Positions 1 to 9,201 are shown, numbered from the stretch's first letter. The stretch is 64,000 nucleotides of DNA from Pseudomonas indica NBRC 103045 (GCF_002091635.1 NZ_BDAC01000010.1:62001-126000); one strand, 5' to 3'. A program made the numbers and translations. Notes: a model not told the origin generated them from the sequence alone.

Positions 1-460
1 AGGGTGCCTCGGGCTCCGGTTCGGGCTCTGCTGCCGCGACGGGCGCTTCGGCGGCCGGTTCGTCGTCGCCAGCCGGCTCGGCCAGGCGGGCCAGGGCCGC
101 CAGCAGCTCGGGCGAGGCAGGAGTCGGCTCGGTGCGGTCGCGCACCTGGCTGAACATCTCGTTGACCGCATCCAGCGCCTGCAGGACGACGTCCATCAGC
201 TCCGCATCGACGCGGCGCTCACCCTTGCGCAGGATGTCGAATACGTTCTCGGCAATGTGGCAGCACTCCACCAGCTCGTTCAGCTGGAGGAAGCCCGCGC
301 CGCCCTTGACCGTATGGAAGCCACGGAAAATGGCATTGAGCAGCGCCATGTCGTCGGGGCGGCTTTCCAGCTCAACCAACTGCTCGGACAATTGCTCGAG
401 AATCTCGCCGGCCTCTACCAGGAAGTCCTGGAGGATTTCTTCATCGGCGTCGAAGCTCAT
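1..460 (-). CDS. cheA: Chemotaxis histidine kinase CheA, N-terminal part (cut by window edge)
   Basis: About 153 N-terminal residues are visible; the rest lies outside the window. The protein begins MSFDADEEILQDFL and carries an Hpt (P1) domain whose phosphorylatable histidine is His49 in the motif FHTVKGGAGF. It is followed by a Pro/Ala/Glu-rich linker starting near residue 120, as expected before the CheY-binding and kinase domains. CheA autophosphorylates in response to chemoreceptors and passes phosphate to CheY. It lies 63 bases downstream of cheZ in the same orientation, so it is probably the third gene of a cheYZA operon. The identification is secure; the domain content beyond the edge is inferred from the family. 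Confidence 0.95.
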   Translation of the reverse strand, partial: MSFDADEEILQDFLVEAGEILEQLSEQLVELESRPDDMALLNAIFRGFHTVKGGAGFLQLNELVECCHIAENVFDILRKGERRVDAELMDVVLQALDAVNEMFSQVRDRTEPTPASPELLAALARLAEPAGDDEPAAEAPVAAAEPEPEPEAP

Positions 461-523
461 GTTGTGTTCCCCTAGGGCGTGTTCACAGTGGATGACGACC
501 CGCGTGGGCGCTGCGATGCGCCC

Positions 524-1312
524 TTAGAATCCCAAGCTGGATAGCAGATCGTCGACATCGTCCTGACCGGATACGACGTCATCACGCTTATCGGCATGAA
601 TCTGCGGACCTTCACCCCTGGAAGGTTCTTTTTGTTTTTCCTGCTCGGCGCGCAGCGCTTCGTGATCGTGCTGGATGCCGGCGAAACGGTCGACCTGGCT
701 GGCCATCAGCACCAGTTTGACGAGGTTGCTTTCCACCTCGGTGACCAGTTGGGTGACGCGCTTGATGACCTGGCCGGTGAGGTCCTGGTAGTCCTGCGCC
801 AGCAGGATGTCGTTGAGATGGCTGGACAGCTTGTCGCTGTCGCGCTCGCTACGGGCGAGGAACAGTTCGATGCGCTTGGCCAGCTCGCGGAAGCCCTCGG
901 CGCCGATTTCCCGACGCATGAAGCGCCCCCAATCGGCACTGAGGCTCCTGGCTTCGTCGTTGAGGTCGTTGACCAGCGGCGCGCACTCTTCGACCAGGTC
1001 CATGGTGCGGTTGGCCGCGCGCTCGGTCATCTGCACCACGTAGGAGAGGCGCTCGGTGGCATCGGCGATCTGCGAGACTTCCTTGGCGTGCGGTACGCGC
1101 GGGTCGATCTGGAAATTGACGATGGCGTTGTGCAGCTCGCGGGTGAGCTTGCCGACTTCCTGGTAGAGCCCGTGGTCGCGCACCTGGCTCAGTTCCTGGA
1201 TCAGTTGCACGGCCTTGCCGAACTGCCCCTGCTCCAGGCTGTCGACCAGCTCGCGGGCATGGGTTTTCAGGGTCGACTCGAAGTCACCCGGTGTGGAGTC
1301 TTTGTGATCCAT
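524..1312 (-). CDS. cheZ: CheY-P phosphatase CheZ
   Basis: The 262-residue protein is mostly helical, as CheZ is. It carries the signature AQDYQDLTGQVIKRV, in which Asp177 and Gln181 correspond to the catalytic Asp/Gln pair that positions water for CheY-P hydrolysis. The C-terminus, DDVDDLLSSLGF, matches the CheY-binding tail of the family. CheZ removes the tumble signal by dephosphorylating CheY-P. The gene starts 20 bases after the cheY stop and precedes cheA. It is somewhat longer than the E. coli protein (about 214 aa), as is usual in Pseudomonas. Confidence 0.97.
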   Translation of the reverse strand: MDHKDSTPGDFESTLKTHARELVDSLEQGQFGKAVQLIQELSQVRDHGLYQEVGKLTRELHNAIVNFQIDPRVPHAKEVSQIADATERLSYVVQMTERAANRTMDLVEECAPLVNDLNDEARSLSADWGRFMRREIGAEGFRELAKRIELFLARSERDSDKLSSHLNDILLAQDYQDLTGQVIKRVTQLVTEVESNLVKLVLMASQVDRFAGIQHDHEALRAEQEKQKEPSRGEGPQIHADKRDDVVSGQDDVDDLLSSLGF

Positions 1313-1332
1313 AGGGCCCTCGCGGCTGACGA

Positions 1333-1707
1333 TCAGCCGTTAACACGCTCGAAGATCTTCTCGATCTTCTCTTTCAGCACCTGGGCCGTGAACGGCTTGA
1401 CCACATACCCGTTTACGCCGGCTTGCGCGGCTTCGATGATCTGGTCGCGCTTGGCTTCGGCGGTGACCATCAGCACCGGCAGGTGCTTCAGGCGCTCGTC
1501 GGCGCGCACTGCGCGCAGCAGGTCGATGCCGGTCATGCCGGGCATGTTCCAGTCGGTGACCAGGAAGTCGAAGTTGCCGCTCTGCAGCATCGGCAGTGCG
1601 GTGGTGCCGTCGTCCGCCTCGGCGGTGTTGGTGAACCCCAGATCGCGCAGGAGGTTCTTGATGATCCGTCTCATCGTCGAGAAGTCATCCACGATGAGGA
1701 TTTTCAT
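1333..1707 (-). CDS. cheY: Chemotaxis response regulator CheY
   Basis: This is a single receiver domain of 124 residues. Asp7/Asp8 form the acidic pocket, Asp52 (in [10 protein letters not shown]) is the phosphoacceptor, Thr82 sits in MVTAEA, and Lys104 is in VVKPF. The start [10 protein letters not shown] was chosen over an upstream in-frame Met because it gives the canonical CheY N-terminus and lies 5 codons after a GTGGAGGTC Shine-Dalgarno-like stretch. Phospho-CheY binds the FliM N-terminus (fliM is also in this window) to change rotor behaviour. It lies 79 bases downstream of fliA. No convincing sigma28 promoter is visible in the gap, so it may be read through from fliA. Confidence 0.97.
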   Translation of the reverse strand: MKILIVDDFSTMRRIIKNLLRDLGFTNTAEADDGTTALPMLQSGNFDFLVTDWNMPGMTGIDLLRAVRADERLKHLPVLMVTAEAKRDQIIEAAQAGVNGYVVKPFTAQVLKEKIEKIFERVNG

Positions 1708-1786
1708 GTTCTTGTCCAAGTCGACCTCCACAGTCCTGAACGGGCCCGGCACCCGGCCCCGCGTGCAATCGTGAAATCGGCGCCGC

Positions 1787-2533
1787 TCAGCGCGCCCGCC
1801 ATTCGCCCAGTCGCGCGCGCAGGCGTGCGGCGCACTGGCTGTGCAGCTGGCTGACCCGCGATTCGCTGACCCCCAGCACCTCGCCGATTTCCTTGAGATT
1901 CAATTCTTCGTCGTAATACAACGCCAATACCAGACGCTCACGCTCCGGCAGGTGGGCGATGGCGTCGGCCAGCGCCGCCTGGAAACGTTCGTCTTCCAGA
2001 TCGCGTGAGGGCTCGGGATGGGTACTGTCGCTGTCTTCGCGCAGCTCGCCGTGCTCCCCTTCCTCCAACAGATCGTCGAAGCTGAACAGTCGGCTGCCCA
2101 AAGTGTCGCTCAGGATGCCGTAGTAATCTTCGAGACTCAATTGGAGTTCGGCCGCAACCTCGTGATCTTTAGCGTCGCGCCCGGTTCTCGCTTCGATTTT
2201 CCGGATCGCGTCGCTGACCATGCGGGTGTTGCGGTGCACCGAGCGCGGCGCCCAGTCGCCCTTGCGCACCTCGTCGAGCATCGCGCCGCGGATGCGGATG
2301 CCGGCGTAGGTCTCGAAGCTCGCGCCTTTGCCGGAGTCGTATTTCTTCGACGCCTCGAGCAGGCCGATCATCCCGGCCTGCATCAGGTCCTCCACCTGCA
2401 CGCTGGCCGGCAGGCGGGCCAGGAGGTGGTAGGCGATCCGCTTGACCAGAGGCGCATAGCGTTCGATCAACTGATGTTGCGAGTCCTTCGCCTGTGCCTT
2501 GTTGTACATACGAAGTCCACTGGCTGGTGTCAT
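1787..2533 (-). CDS. fliA: RNA polymerase sigma28 factor FliA
   Basis: This is a 248-residue sigma70-family protein with region 2 ([25 protein letters not shown]), region 3, and a region 4 helix-turn-helix ([23 protein letters not shown]). It directs late flagellar transcription from TAAA-N15-GCCGATAA promoters. Matching promoters occur at fliC and at a fliS gene in this window. The start [12 protein letters not shown] overlaps the fleN stop as ATGA (2530-2533), indicating translational coupling. A longer in-frame upstream extension inside fleN is a shadow. FlgM, its anti-sigma factor, is not in the window, but HsbA, a known FlgM partner in P. aeruginosa, is. Confidence 0.97.
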   Translation of the reverse strand: MTPASGLRMYNKAQAKDSQHQLIERYAPLVKRIAYHLLARLPASVQVEDLMQAGMIGLLEASKKYDSGKGASFETYAGIRIRGAMLDEVRKGDWAPRSVHRNTRMVSDAIRKIEARTGRDAKDHEVAAELQLSLEDYYGILSDTLGSRLFSFDDLLEEGEHGELREDSDSTHPEPSRDLEDERFQAALADAIAHLPERERLVLALYYDEELNLKEIGEVLGVSESRVSQLHSQCAARLRARLGEWRAR

Positions 2534-3369
2534 ACGGTTGAGTCTGCAGCTGGCTGCACCAGGCGTTCGACGAAGAACTCCAGATGGCCGCGCGGGTTGG
2601 CCGGCAGCGGCCAGGTGTCGACCTTCTGGGCTATCGCCTTGAACGCCAGTGCGCACTTCGAGCGGGGGAATGCCTCATAGACCGCTCGCTGTTTCTGCAC
2701 GGCCTTGCGAACGCACTCGTCGTAAGGCACCGCCCCCACATACTGCAGGGCTACATCGAGGAACCGGTCAGTCACCTTGGTGAGCTTAGCAAAGAGATTG
2801 CGGCCTTCCTGGGGGCTGTGGGCCATGTTGGCGAGCACCCGGAAACGGTTCATGCCGTAATCGCGGTTGAGCAGTTTGATCAGTGCGTAGGCGTCGGTGA
2901 TGGAGGTCGGCTCGTCGCAGACCACCACGATCACCTCCTGTGCCGCGCGCACGAAGCTCACCACGCCGTCGCCGATGCCGGCGGCGGTGTCGATGACCAG
3001 CACGTCGAGGTTGTCGCTGATGTCGCTGAACGCCTGGATCAGGCCGGCATGCTGCATGGGCGAGAGCTGGACCATGGCCTGGGTGCCGGACGACGCAGGC
3101 ACGATGCGGATGCCGCCGGGCCCTTGGATCAGCACGTCGCGTAATTCGCATTCGCCATTGATGACGTCGGCCAGGGTGCGCTTGGCGGTGAGGCCGAGCA
3201 GCACGTCGACGTTGGCCAGACCGAGGTCGGCGTCCAGCAGCATCACCCGGCGACCGAGGTCGGCCAGGGCCAGGGACAGATTCACCGACACATTGGTCTT
3301 GCCGACGCCGCCCTTGCCGCCGGTCACCGCGATCACCTGTACGGGATGCATACTACCCATGTTCTTCAC
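2530..3369 (-). CDS. fleN: Flagellar number regulator FleN (MinD/ParA-type ATPase)
   Basis: A 279-residue MinD-family ATPase with the deviant Walker A motif GGKGGVGKT at residues 17-25 and a switch motif VLLIDADLGLANVD-like (seen as MLLDADLGLANVDVLLG). In Pseudomonas, FleN binds FleQ and damps its activity, keeping the flagellum single and polar together with FlhF. The start MKNMGSMHPVQ matches the family; a second Met (MGSMHPVQ) three codons in is an alternative. The gene overlaps fliA by four bases at its 3' end. It is separated from flhF by 244 bases, which is unusually wide for this operon. Confidence 0.97.
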   Translation of the reverse strand: MKNMGSMHPVQVIAVTGGKGGVGKTNVSVNLSLALADLGRRVMLLDADLGLANVDVLLGLTAKRTLADVINGECELRDVLIQGPGGIRIVPASSGTQAMVQLSPMQHAGLIQAFSDISDNLDVLVIDTAAGIGDGVVSFVRAAQEVIVVVCDEPTSITDAYALIKLLNRDYGMNRFRVLANMAHSPQEGRNLFAKLTKVTDRFLDVALQYVGAVPYDECVRKAVQKQRAVYEAFPRSKCALAFKAIAQKVDTWPLPANPRGHLEFFVERLVQPAADSTV

Positions 3370-3613
3370 ACACCTTGTCTTGGAGCCTGTCTACGATCCA
3401 CTGCGCGCCGCCCGTGGCGTTGCGCTGGCTGCTGTTGCACGCGTCGCTGCGTGACGCTGTCACCCGTCTCCTGACGGTTTTCCGACGCGGCCCGTGTCGC
3501 GACAGGCCCTTGCTTCCGGGGCCACGAAGGGCTCCGCTCGGCTCGTCCTGAGCGGTTCATGGCCGATCCTTGTGCCGGACCGCCGCGGTTCCGGCGGCGA
3601 TCCTGGACGATTC
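3370..3613. other. Intergenic gap flhF-fleN
   Basis: This 244-base stretch separates flhF from fleN, although the remaining flhA-flhF and fleN-fliA junctions are 11 bases or overlapping. It contains a small GC-rich imperfect hairpin (about 3573-3595, GCCGGACC with GGTTCCGGC) but no clear -35/-10 or -24/-12 promoter that I can identify. A 64-codon open frame across it (3366-3560) has no recognisable protein character. The gap could hold a separate fleN promoter, but that is unproven. Confidence 0.4.
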
Positions 3614-4918
3614 CTACCCGGCGCGGCGCGCCGGATTGTGATAGAGGCCGGCGAACATGTCGGCCATGGCTTCTTCGCTCGGGTCTTCCGGCGCTTGCAG
3701 GCTGACGGCGCGGCTAACCAGCTGATGACTGCGCGGCACATGCAGATCATCCGGGATACGCGGCCCGTCCGCCAGATAGGCTACCGGGAGATGATGGCCT
3801 ATAGCCAGCCCCAAAACTTCGCCGAGGCTGCCCGCCTCGTCCAGCTTGGTCAGAATGCAGCCCGCCAAACCGCAGCGCTTATAGCTATGGTAGGCCGACT
3901 TCAGCACCTGGCTCTGGCTGGTTGCCGCCAGCACCAAGTAGTTACGGGCTTTGACACCGCGCCCGGCCAGGCTTTCCAGTTGCATGCGCAGGGCCGGGTC
4001 GCTGGCCGGCAGACCGGCGGTATCGATCAGCACCACGCGCTTGCGTGCCAGCGGCGCCAAGGCCTGGGTCAGCGACTGACCGGGATCGACCATGGTCACC
4101 GATACGTTGAGGATGCGGCCGAGGGTCTTCAACTGCTCCTGGGCGCCGATGCGGTAGCTGTCCATGCTGACCAGGGCGATGTTCTGCGCGCCGTACTTAA
4201 GCACGTAGCGCGCCGCCATCTTGGCCAGGGTGGTGGTCTTGCCCATGCCGGCCGGGCCGACCAGGGCGATCACGCCGCCCTCTTCCAGCGGCTCGGCCTG
4301 AGGAGTCTTGATCGCATGCGACAGGTGGGCCAGCAGCATGCGCCAGGCCTGGCGCGGTTCCTGTACCGAAGACACCTTCTCCAGCAGGACACGCGCCAGT
4401 TCGGCCGGCAGGCCCATGCGCTGCAGGCGGCGCCAGAGGCTGGCCTGTTGCGGCCGGCGGTTCTGCAACTGGCCCCAGGCGATGGAGCCGAGCTGCACTT
4501 CGATCAGTTCGCGCAGGCCGTTCAGCTCGGAGCGCATGGCTTCCAGGGCGCGGTTATCGGCCGGGGCGGCCGCCGGCGCGACGGGTTTCTGGCGCAACGC
4601 GGCGGCCAGCGGGTCGGCCTTCGCCTCCGGCTGGGCGCCGAGCAATTGACGGTCCTTGCCGGCGTCGCTCTGCGCGCGGGTGGTCAGTTCGGCATGGGCC
4701 GAAGCGATCTTCGCCTGGGTCTTGCGCAGCTCGGCCTCCAGCGCCGGATTCGGCTGGCGGGCCGGCTCGGGCGGCAGTTGGTAGTCCAGCGCAGCGGTCA
4801 GCTCGACGCCGCCGGCAACCCGGCGATTGCCGATGATGGCCGCGTCCGCACCGAGTTCATCGCGAACCAGCTTCATGGCTTGACGCATATCGGCGGCGAA
4901 AAAGCGTTTGACTTGCAT
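3614..4918 (-). CDS. flhF: Flagellar placement GTPase FlhF
   Basis: A 434-residue SRP-type GTPase. The N-terminal region MQVKRFFAADMRQAMKLVRDE is typical of FlhF, a charged linker follows, and the NG domain has G1 GPAGMGKTTT, G3 DTAG and G4 TKLDEAGSLG. FlhF marks the pole where the first flagellar basal-body proteins assemble, and works against FleN to set number and position. The start at MQVKRFF, rather than an upstream Met five codons earlier, follows the family. It begins 11 bases after the flhA stop, so the two are cotranscribed. Confidence 0.97.
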   Translation of the reverse strand: MQVKRFFAADMRQAMKLVRDELGADAAIIGNRRVAGGVELTAALDYQLPPEPARQPNPALEAELRKTQAKIASAHAELTTRAQSDAGKDRQLLGAQPEAKADPLAAALRQKPVAPAAAPADNRALEAMRSELNGLRELIEVQLGSIAWGQLQNRRPQQASLWRRLQRMGLPAELARVLLEKVSSVQEPRQAWRMLLAHLSHAIKTPQAEPLEEGGVIALVGPAGMGKTTTLAKMAARYVLKYGAQNIALVSMDSYRIGAQEQLKTLGRILNVSVTMVDPGQSLTQALAPLARKRVVLIDTAGLPASDPALRMQLESLAGRGVKARNYLVLAATSQSQVLKSAYHSYKRCGLAGCILTKLDEAGSLGEVLGLAIGHHLPVAYLADGPRIPDDLHVPRSHQLVSRAVSLQAPEDPSEEAMADMFAGLYHNPARRAG

Positions 4919-4929
4919 GGTTTGGGACC

Positions 4930-7056
4930 TCAACCGTTCTGACCCACGGTGGCGACGATAGTGACCTGCTTGTTATCCGGGATTTCCTGGTAGGCCAACA
5001 CATGCATGTTGGGTACTGCCATTCGAGCGAACCGCGAGAGCATCGCCCGGATCGGACCGGCCACCAGCAGGATCGCTGGCTTGCCGAGCATTTCCTGGCG
5101 CTGCGCGGCTTCCACCAGAGAACGCTGCAGCTTCTCGGCCATGCCGGGTTCGAGGAGGATGCCGTCCTCGGAGCCCTGACCGGCCTTCTGCAGACTGTTG
5201 AGCAATATCTGTTCCAACCTGGGTTCGAGGGTGATCACAGGCAGCTGCGGCTCTAGTCCCACAATGCTTTGCACGATCGAGCGGGACAACGCGACCCGTA
5301 CCGCCGCCACCATGGCGGCGGGATCTTGACTCTTCGGCGCCACGTTCGCGAGGGCTTCGGCGATGCTGCGCATGTCGCGCACCGGCACCTGTTCCTGCAG
5401 CAGCGTCTGCAGCACCTTGAGCAACGTGGACAGCGAGACCATCCCCGGCACCAGTTCCTCGGCCAGCTTCGGCGAACTCTTGGCCAGCAGTTGCATCAGT
5501 TGCTGGACTTCCTCGTGGCCGAGCAGCTCGTGGGCGTGCTTGTGCAGGATCTGGTTGAGGTGGGTGGCGACCACGGTGCTGGCATCGACCACGGTGTAGC
5601 CGAGCGATTGCGCCTGGTCGCGCTGGCTCGGGTCGATCCACACGGCGTCCAGGCCGAACGCCGGGTCCTTGGCGGCCACGCCGCTGAGGGTGCCGAATAC
5701 CTGGCCGGGGTTGATCGCCAGCTCGCGGTCCGGGTAGACCTCCGCCTCGGCCACGCTGACGCCCATCAGGGTCAGGCGGTAGGCATTGGGCAGCAGGTCG
5801 AGGTTGTCGCGGATGTGCACCGATGGCATCAGGAAGCCCATCTCCTGGGAGAGCTTCTTACGGACGCCCTTGATCCGTGCCAGCAATTGGCCGCCCTGGT
5901 TGCGGTCCACCAAGGGAATCAGGCGGTAGCCGACCTCCAGGCCGACCATGTCCACCGGGGTCACGTCATCCCAGCCCAGCTCCTTGACCTCCTGGGCCTT
6001 CTGGGCCGGCAGCAGGTCCTGTTGGCGCTGGACCTCCTTGGCCGCTTCCTCCTTCACCTGCTTCTGGCGATGCCAGATCCAGTAGGCGCCGCCGGCAGCC
6101 ATCAGGCCGAGTCCGATGAAGGACACGTGCGGCATGCCGGGCACCAGGCCCATGGCAATCAGGATCGCGGCGGACACCGCCAGCGCCTTGGGTGAGGCGA
6201 ACATCTGCCGGTTGACCTGCTGGCCCATGTCTTCCGAGGTGGAGACACGGGTCACCATGATGGCGGCGGCGGTGGACAGCAGCAGCGAGGGAATCTGCGC
6301 CACCAGGCCGTCACCGATGGTCAGCAGGGCGTAGACCTGGCCGGCATCGGCGAAGCCCATGGAATGCTGGGCCATGCCAATGGCGACACCGCCGAGCAGG
6401 TTGATGAAAAGGATCAGCAGGCCGGCGACGGCGTCGCCGCGAACGAATTTGCTGGCACCGTCCATGGAGCCATAGAAATCGGCTTCCTGGGCCACTTCGG
6501 ACCGGCGCTTCTTGGCCTCGACCTGATCGATCAGGCCGGCGTTGAGGTCAGCGTCGATGGCCATCTGCTTGCCCGGCATGGCGTCCAGGGTAAAGCGCGC
6601 GCTCACCTCGGAAATACGCCCGGCGCCCTTGGTGACCACCACGAAGTTGATGATCATCAGGATGGCGAATACCACCACGCCGACCACGTAGTTACCGCCG
6701 ATCACCACTTCGCCGAAGGCCTGGATCACCTTGCCCGCGGCATCGCCGCCGTCATGGCCGTGGAGCAGTACGACGCGGGTGGAGGCGACGTTCAGCGCCA
6801 GGCGCAGCAGGGTGGCGACCAGCAGGATGGTGGGGAACACGGCGAAGTCCAGCGGGCGCATGGCGTACACGCAGACCAGCAGGACCACGATGGACAGGGC
6901 GATGTTGAAGGTGAACAGCACGTCCAGCAGGAACGGCGGCACCGGCAGGGTCATCATGCCGAGGATAACCAGCAGCAGGACCGGCACCCCCAGGTTGCCG
7001 CGCCCCAGCCCTGTGAGGTTGCTGCGCATGTTGGTCAGCAGTTGCGTGCGATCCAC
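4930..7056 (-). CDS. flhA: Flagellar type III export gate protein FlhA
   Basis: At 708 residues this is the usual FlhA length. The N-terminal half has about eight membrane helices starting at GVPVLLLVILGMMTLP, and the conserved FHIPEP-family cytoplasmic loop includes DADLNAGLIDQVEAKKRR. The large C-terminal cytosolic domain docks chaperone-substrate complexes and ends VTIVATVGQNG. FlhA forms the nonameric ring of the flagellar export gate in the inner membrane. It is the first gene of flhA-flhF-fleN-fliA, with a sigma54-type promoter about 60 bases upstream. It is separated from flhB by the divergent sodC gene. Confidence 0.98.
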   Translation of the reverse strand: MDRTQLLTNMRSNLTGLGRGNLGVPVLLLVILGMMTLPVPPFLLDVLFTFNIALSIVVLLVCVYAMRPLDFAVFPTILLVATLLRLALNVASTRVVLLHGHDGGDAAGKVIQAFGEVVIGGNYVVGVVVFAILMIINFVVVTKGAGRISEVSARFTLDAMPGKQMAIDADLNAGLIDQVEAKKRRSEVAQEADFYGSMDGASKFVRGDAVAGLLILFINLLGGVAIGMAQHSMGFADAGQVYALLTIGDGLVAQIPSLLLSTAAAIMVTRVSTSEDMGQQVNRQMFASPKALAVSAAILIAMGLVPGMPHVSFIGLGLMAAGGAYWIWHRQKQVKEEAAKEVQRQQDLLPAQKAQEVKELGWDDVTPVDMVGLEVGYRLIPLVDRNQGGQLLARIKGVRKKLSQEMGFLMPSVHIRDNLDLLPNAYRLTLMGVSVAEAEVYPDRELAINPGQVFGTLSGVAAKDPAFGLDAVWIDPSQRDQAQSLGYTVVDASTVVATHLNQILHKHAHELLGHEEVQQLMQLLAKSSPKLAEELVPGMVSLSTLLKVLQTLLQEQVPVRDMRSIAEALANVAPKSQDPAAMVAAVRVALSRSIVQSIVGLEPQLPVITLEPRLEQILLNSLQKAGQGSEDGILLEPGMAEKLQRSLVEAAQRQEMLGKPAILLVAGPIRAMLSRFARMAVPNMHVLAYQEIPDNKQVTIVATVGQNG

Positions 7057-7115
7057 CCGTTTCTCCCACCTGCCCGTTCAAACTTTTGACACCGAATGCG
7101 TCACGCCTCCCCTTG

Positions 7116-7131
7116 TGCAAGAAGCTTTCCA
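7116..7131 (-). promoter_or_regulatory. Sigma54 promoter of flhA
   Basis: The minus strand reads TGGAAAGCTTCTTGCA: a GG at -24 and a GC at -12 with exactly 10 bases between, and a good TTGCA -12 box. It lies about 60 bases before the flhA start, giving a leader of roughly 50 bases. flhA is an RpoN/FleQ-dependent gene in P. aeruginosa, which fits. The assignment rests on motif and position. Confidence 0.75.
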
Positions 7132-7287
7132 CATTTCCTAAAGTTTTGATTCGAGGGCCATTTCATGGCTGACCGAGGGCATGGAGCACAGTTCCCTGTC
7201 GAGACCGAGAACCCGGCGCGCGAACGGCAGTCTTTACTTACCGGGCGCGCATGACCCGCCCTTTCCCAGACGAAGGAGTTCAACCCC

Positions 7288-7809
7288 ATGAAAAAATGGA
7301 TGATCGCAGCGCTCGCCGCCTGCTCCGCCATGAGCCTGCATGCCGAGACCCTATCCATCACCGTCAATCAGGTGAGCGCCGATGGCGTCGGCGACAAGCT
7401 CGGCACGGTCAGCGTCGAACAGACCCCCTACGGCCTGGTGTTCCGCCCGTCCCTGCAAGGCCTGCAGCCTGGCATCCATGGCTTCCACATCCACACCAAC
7501 CCCAGTTGCGACGCCGCGCCGAAGGAAGGCAAGCCATCCGCCGCGGAAGCCGCCGGCGGCCACTGGGACCCGAACAACACCGGCAAGCACGGCGAACCCT
7601 GGGGCGACGGCCACCTGGGCGACCTGCCGGCTCTCTACGTCACCAACGACGGCAAGGCCGAACAGCCGGTCCTCGCCCCGCGCCTGAAGAACCTCGACGA
7701 AATCAAGGGCCATGCCCTGATGCTGCACGCCGGCGGCGACAACCACGCCGACCATCCGATGCCCCTGGGGGGCGGGGGAGCTCGTGTGGCCTGCGGAGTC
7801 ATTAAGTAA
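7288..7809 (+). CDS. sodC: Periplasmic Cu/Zn superoxide dismutase SodC
   Basis: A 173-residue protein with a Sec signal peptide ([19 protein letters not shown], likely cut after Ala19). The metal-ligand motifs are all present: [11 protein letters not shown] (copper histidines), [13 protein letters not shown] (bridging and zinc histidines), [10 protein letters not shown] (zinc Asp), and [14 protein letters not shown]. It converts superoxide to peroxide in the periplasm. A Shine-Dalgarno GAAGGAG lies 11 bases before ATG. It is the only plus-strand gene between flhA and flhB, so it is transcribed alone. Its function has no obvious link to flagella. Confidence 0.96.
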   Translation: MKKWMIAALAACSAMSLHAETLSITVNQVSADGVGDKLGTVSVEQTPYGLVFRPSLQGLQPGIHGFHIHTNPSCDAAPKEGKPSAAEAAGGHWDPNNTGKHGEPWGDGHLGDLPALYVTNDGKAEQPVLAPRLKNLDEIKGHALMLHAGGDNHADHPMPLGGGGARVACGVIK

Positions 7810-7810
7810 G

Positions 7811-7845
7811 CGACAAGCTGCAAGCTGCAAGCTGCAAGCTGCAAG
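7811..7845. repeat. Short tandem repeat GCTGCAA after sodC
   Basis: Immediately after the sodC stop, the unit GCTGCAA occurs four to five times in tandem (first copy partly diverged as GCGACAA). The same word is part of the larger inverted element at 23529-23623. It looks like a decayed or slipped REP-type end rather than a coding repeat. Confidence 0.6.
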
Positions 7846-7906
7846 ACAGAATGAGACCGCTACGGTTTTATTCTGGCCGATGGTTGCTATGTAGCCCAGA
7901 CCTCCG

Positions 7907-8030
7907 TCCCCTCACCCCAGCCCTCTCCCCAAAGGGGCGAGGGGGCAGTCTGTACGGGCTCCGAAGGTTCGGAAGTCGCTCTTCAGTCCCCTCTCCCCGC
8001 TGGGGAGAGGGCTAGGGTGAGGGGGCGGAG
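7907..8030. repeat. Paired inverted REP-like element
   Basis: Two GC-rich hairpins flank a central spacer. The left one begins CCCCTCACCCCAGCCCTCTC and folds on AAAGGGGCGAGGGGG. The right one runs from CCCCTCTCCCCGCTGGGGAG to GGGCTAGGGTGAGGGGG. The outer arms (CCCTCACCC and GGGTGAGGG) are mutually inverted, so the whole forms a bipartite inverted repeat. It sits between convergent sodC and flhB 3' ends, a typical place for REP/BIME elements, and may act as a bidirectional transcription stop. Confidence 0.75.
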
Positions 8031-8061
8031 CGTCGGCAGGCACGCCGCACAAGCCCCCACC

Positions 8062-9198
8062 TCACTCATCCCGCCGCAAATCCGGCGGAATCGGCAGGTC
8101 CGGCAGCGGGCCGGGGCGTTTGCCCTTGCCGGCGCGGTATTGCTTGATCTGGTAGACGTAGGCCAGCACCTGGGCGACGGCCAGGTACAGCCCCGCGGGG
8201 ATTTCCTGGTCCAGCTCGGTGGAGTAGTACACCGCCCGCGCCAGGGCCGGCGATTCCAGTACCGTCACCTTATGCTCCTGGGCGATCTCGCGAATTTTCA
8301 GGGCGAGGAAGTCGCCGCCCTTGGCCAGCAGCATCGGCGCGTTGCCCTTGGCCGGGTCGTATTTCAACGCGACGGCGAAGTGCGTGGGGTTGGTGATCAC
8401 CACGTCCGCCTCCGGCACCGCCTGCATCATGCGGCGTTCGGCGGCCTGGCGCTGCAACTGGCGGATCTTCGCCTTGACCTCGGGCTTGCCCTCGGCGTCC
8501 TTGTACTCGTCACGGACCTCCTGCTTGGTCATCATCAGCTTCTGCTTGTTGTCCCAGAGCTGGAACGGCACATCCACCGCGGCGATCAGGATCAAGCCGC
8601 AAGCCATCCACAGCGCGCTCCAACCCACCACCTGGACGCTGTGCAGGATCGCCGGCTCCAGCGGTTCGTGGGCAATCGCCAGGAGATCGTCGCGGTCCGC
8701 CGACAGCACCAGCAGCGCCACGATCAGAACCACCGCGAACTTGGCCAGGGCCTTGAGCAGTTCGACCAGGGCCCGGACGGAGAACATGCGTTTGATACCT
8801 TCCCAGGGATTCATCCGGCTGAACTTCGGTGCCAGGGCCTGGGTGGAGAACAGCCAGCCGCCTAGCGCGATGGGCCCGGCGATCGCCGCGATCAACAGCG
8901 TCATGAACAACGGCAGCAGCGCCTGTAGCGCGGCCTCCCCCGAGGCGAGGAACCAGAGCGCCATGCTGCGCTCGTCCATGAGAATGTCGCGGGACAACGA
9001 GAAATTGGCGCTCATCACCCGCATCAGGGTATCGGCCAGGCTGCCGCCCGTGGCGAGCAGACCGCCCGTTCCCCCGAGCAGGACGGCCAGCGTGTTGAGT
9101 TCCCGCGAACGGGCGATCTGGCCCTTTTCCCGGGACTCGCGCAGGCGTTTCGCTGTGGGTTCTTCGCTGCGGTCCTGGCCGCTGTCGCTCTCAGCCAT
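8062..9198 (-). CDS. flhB: Flagellar export specificity switch protein FlhB
   Basis: 378 residues. The N-terminus (AESDSGQDRSEEPTAKRLRESREKGQ) is charged as in all FlhB proteins, followed by four membrane helices and a cytosolic domain. The autocleavage motif NPTH is present in VVITNPTHFAVALKYDP. Cleavage between Asn and Pro lets FlhB switch export from rod/hook to filament substrates when FliK signals. It is the last gene of fliLMNOPQR-flhB and starts three bases after the fliR stop. The C-terminal tail is Pro/Lys-rich. Confidence 0.97.
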   Translation of the reverse strand: MAESDSGQDRSEEPTAKRLRESREKGQIARSRELNTLAVLLGGTGGLLATGGSLADTLMRVMSANFSLSRDILMDERSMALWFLASGEAALQALLPLFMTLLIAAIAGPIALGGWLFSTQALAPKFSRMNPWEGIKRMFSVRALVELLKALAKFAVVLIVALLVLSADRDDLLAIAHEPLEPAILHSVQVVGWSALWMACGLILIAAVDVPFQLWDNKQKLMMTKQEVRDEYKDAEGKPEVKAKIRQLQRQAAERRMMQAVPEADVVITNPTHFAVALKYDPAKGNAPMLLAKGGDFLALKIREIAQEHKVTVLESPALARAVYYSTELDQEIPAGLYLAVAQVLAYVYQIKQYRAGKGKRPGPLPDLPIPPDLRRDE

Positions 9199-9201
9199 GG
9201 C

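Noticed and set aside
1740-1786. Possible sigma28 promoter before cheY (GCCGATTT)
   Set aside because: There is no TAAA-like -35 at the 15-base spacing, so the match is one half-site only.
3366-3560. A 64-codon frame between flhF and fleN
   Set aside because: Arg/Gln-rich low-complexity sequence that overlaps the fleN start; no ribosome site of note.
7811-8030. Repeats after sodC as a possible CRISPR array
   Set aside because: The units are 7-base tandem words and GC hairpins, without regular 28-36 base repeats and unique spacers; no cas genes are nearby.
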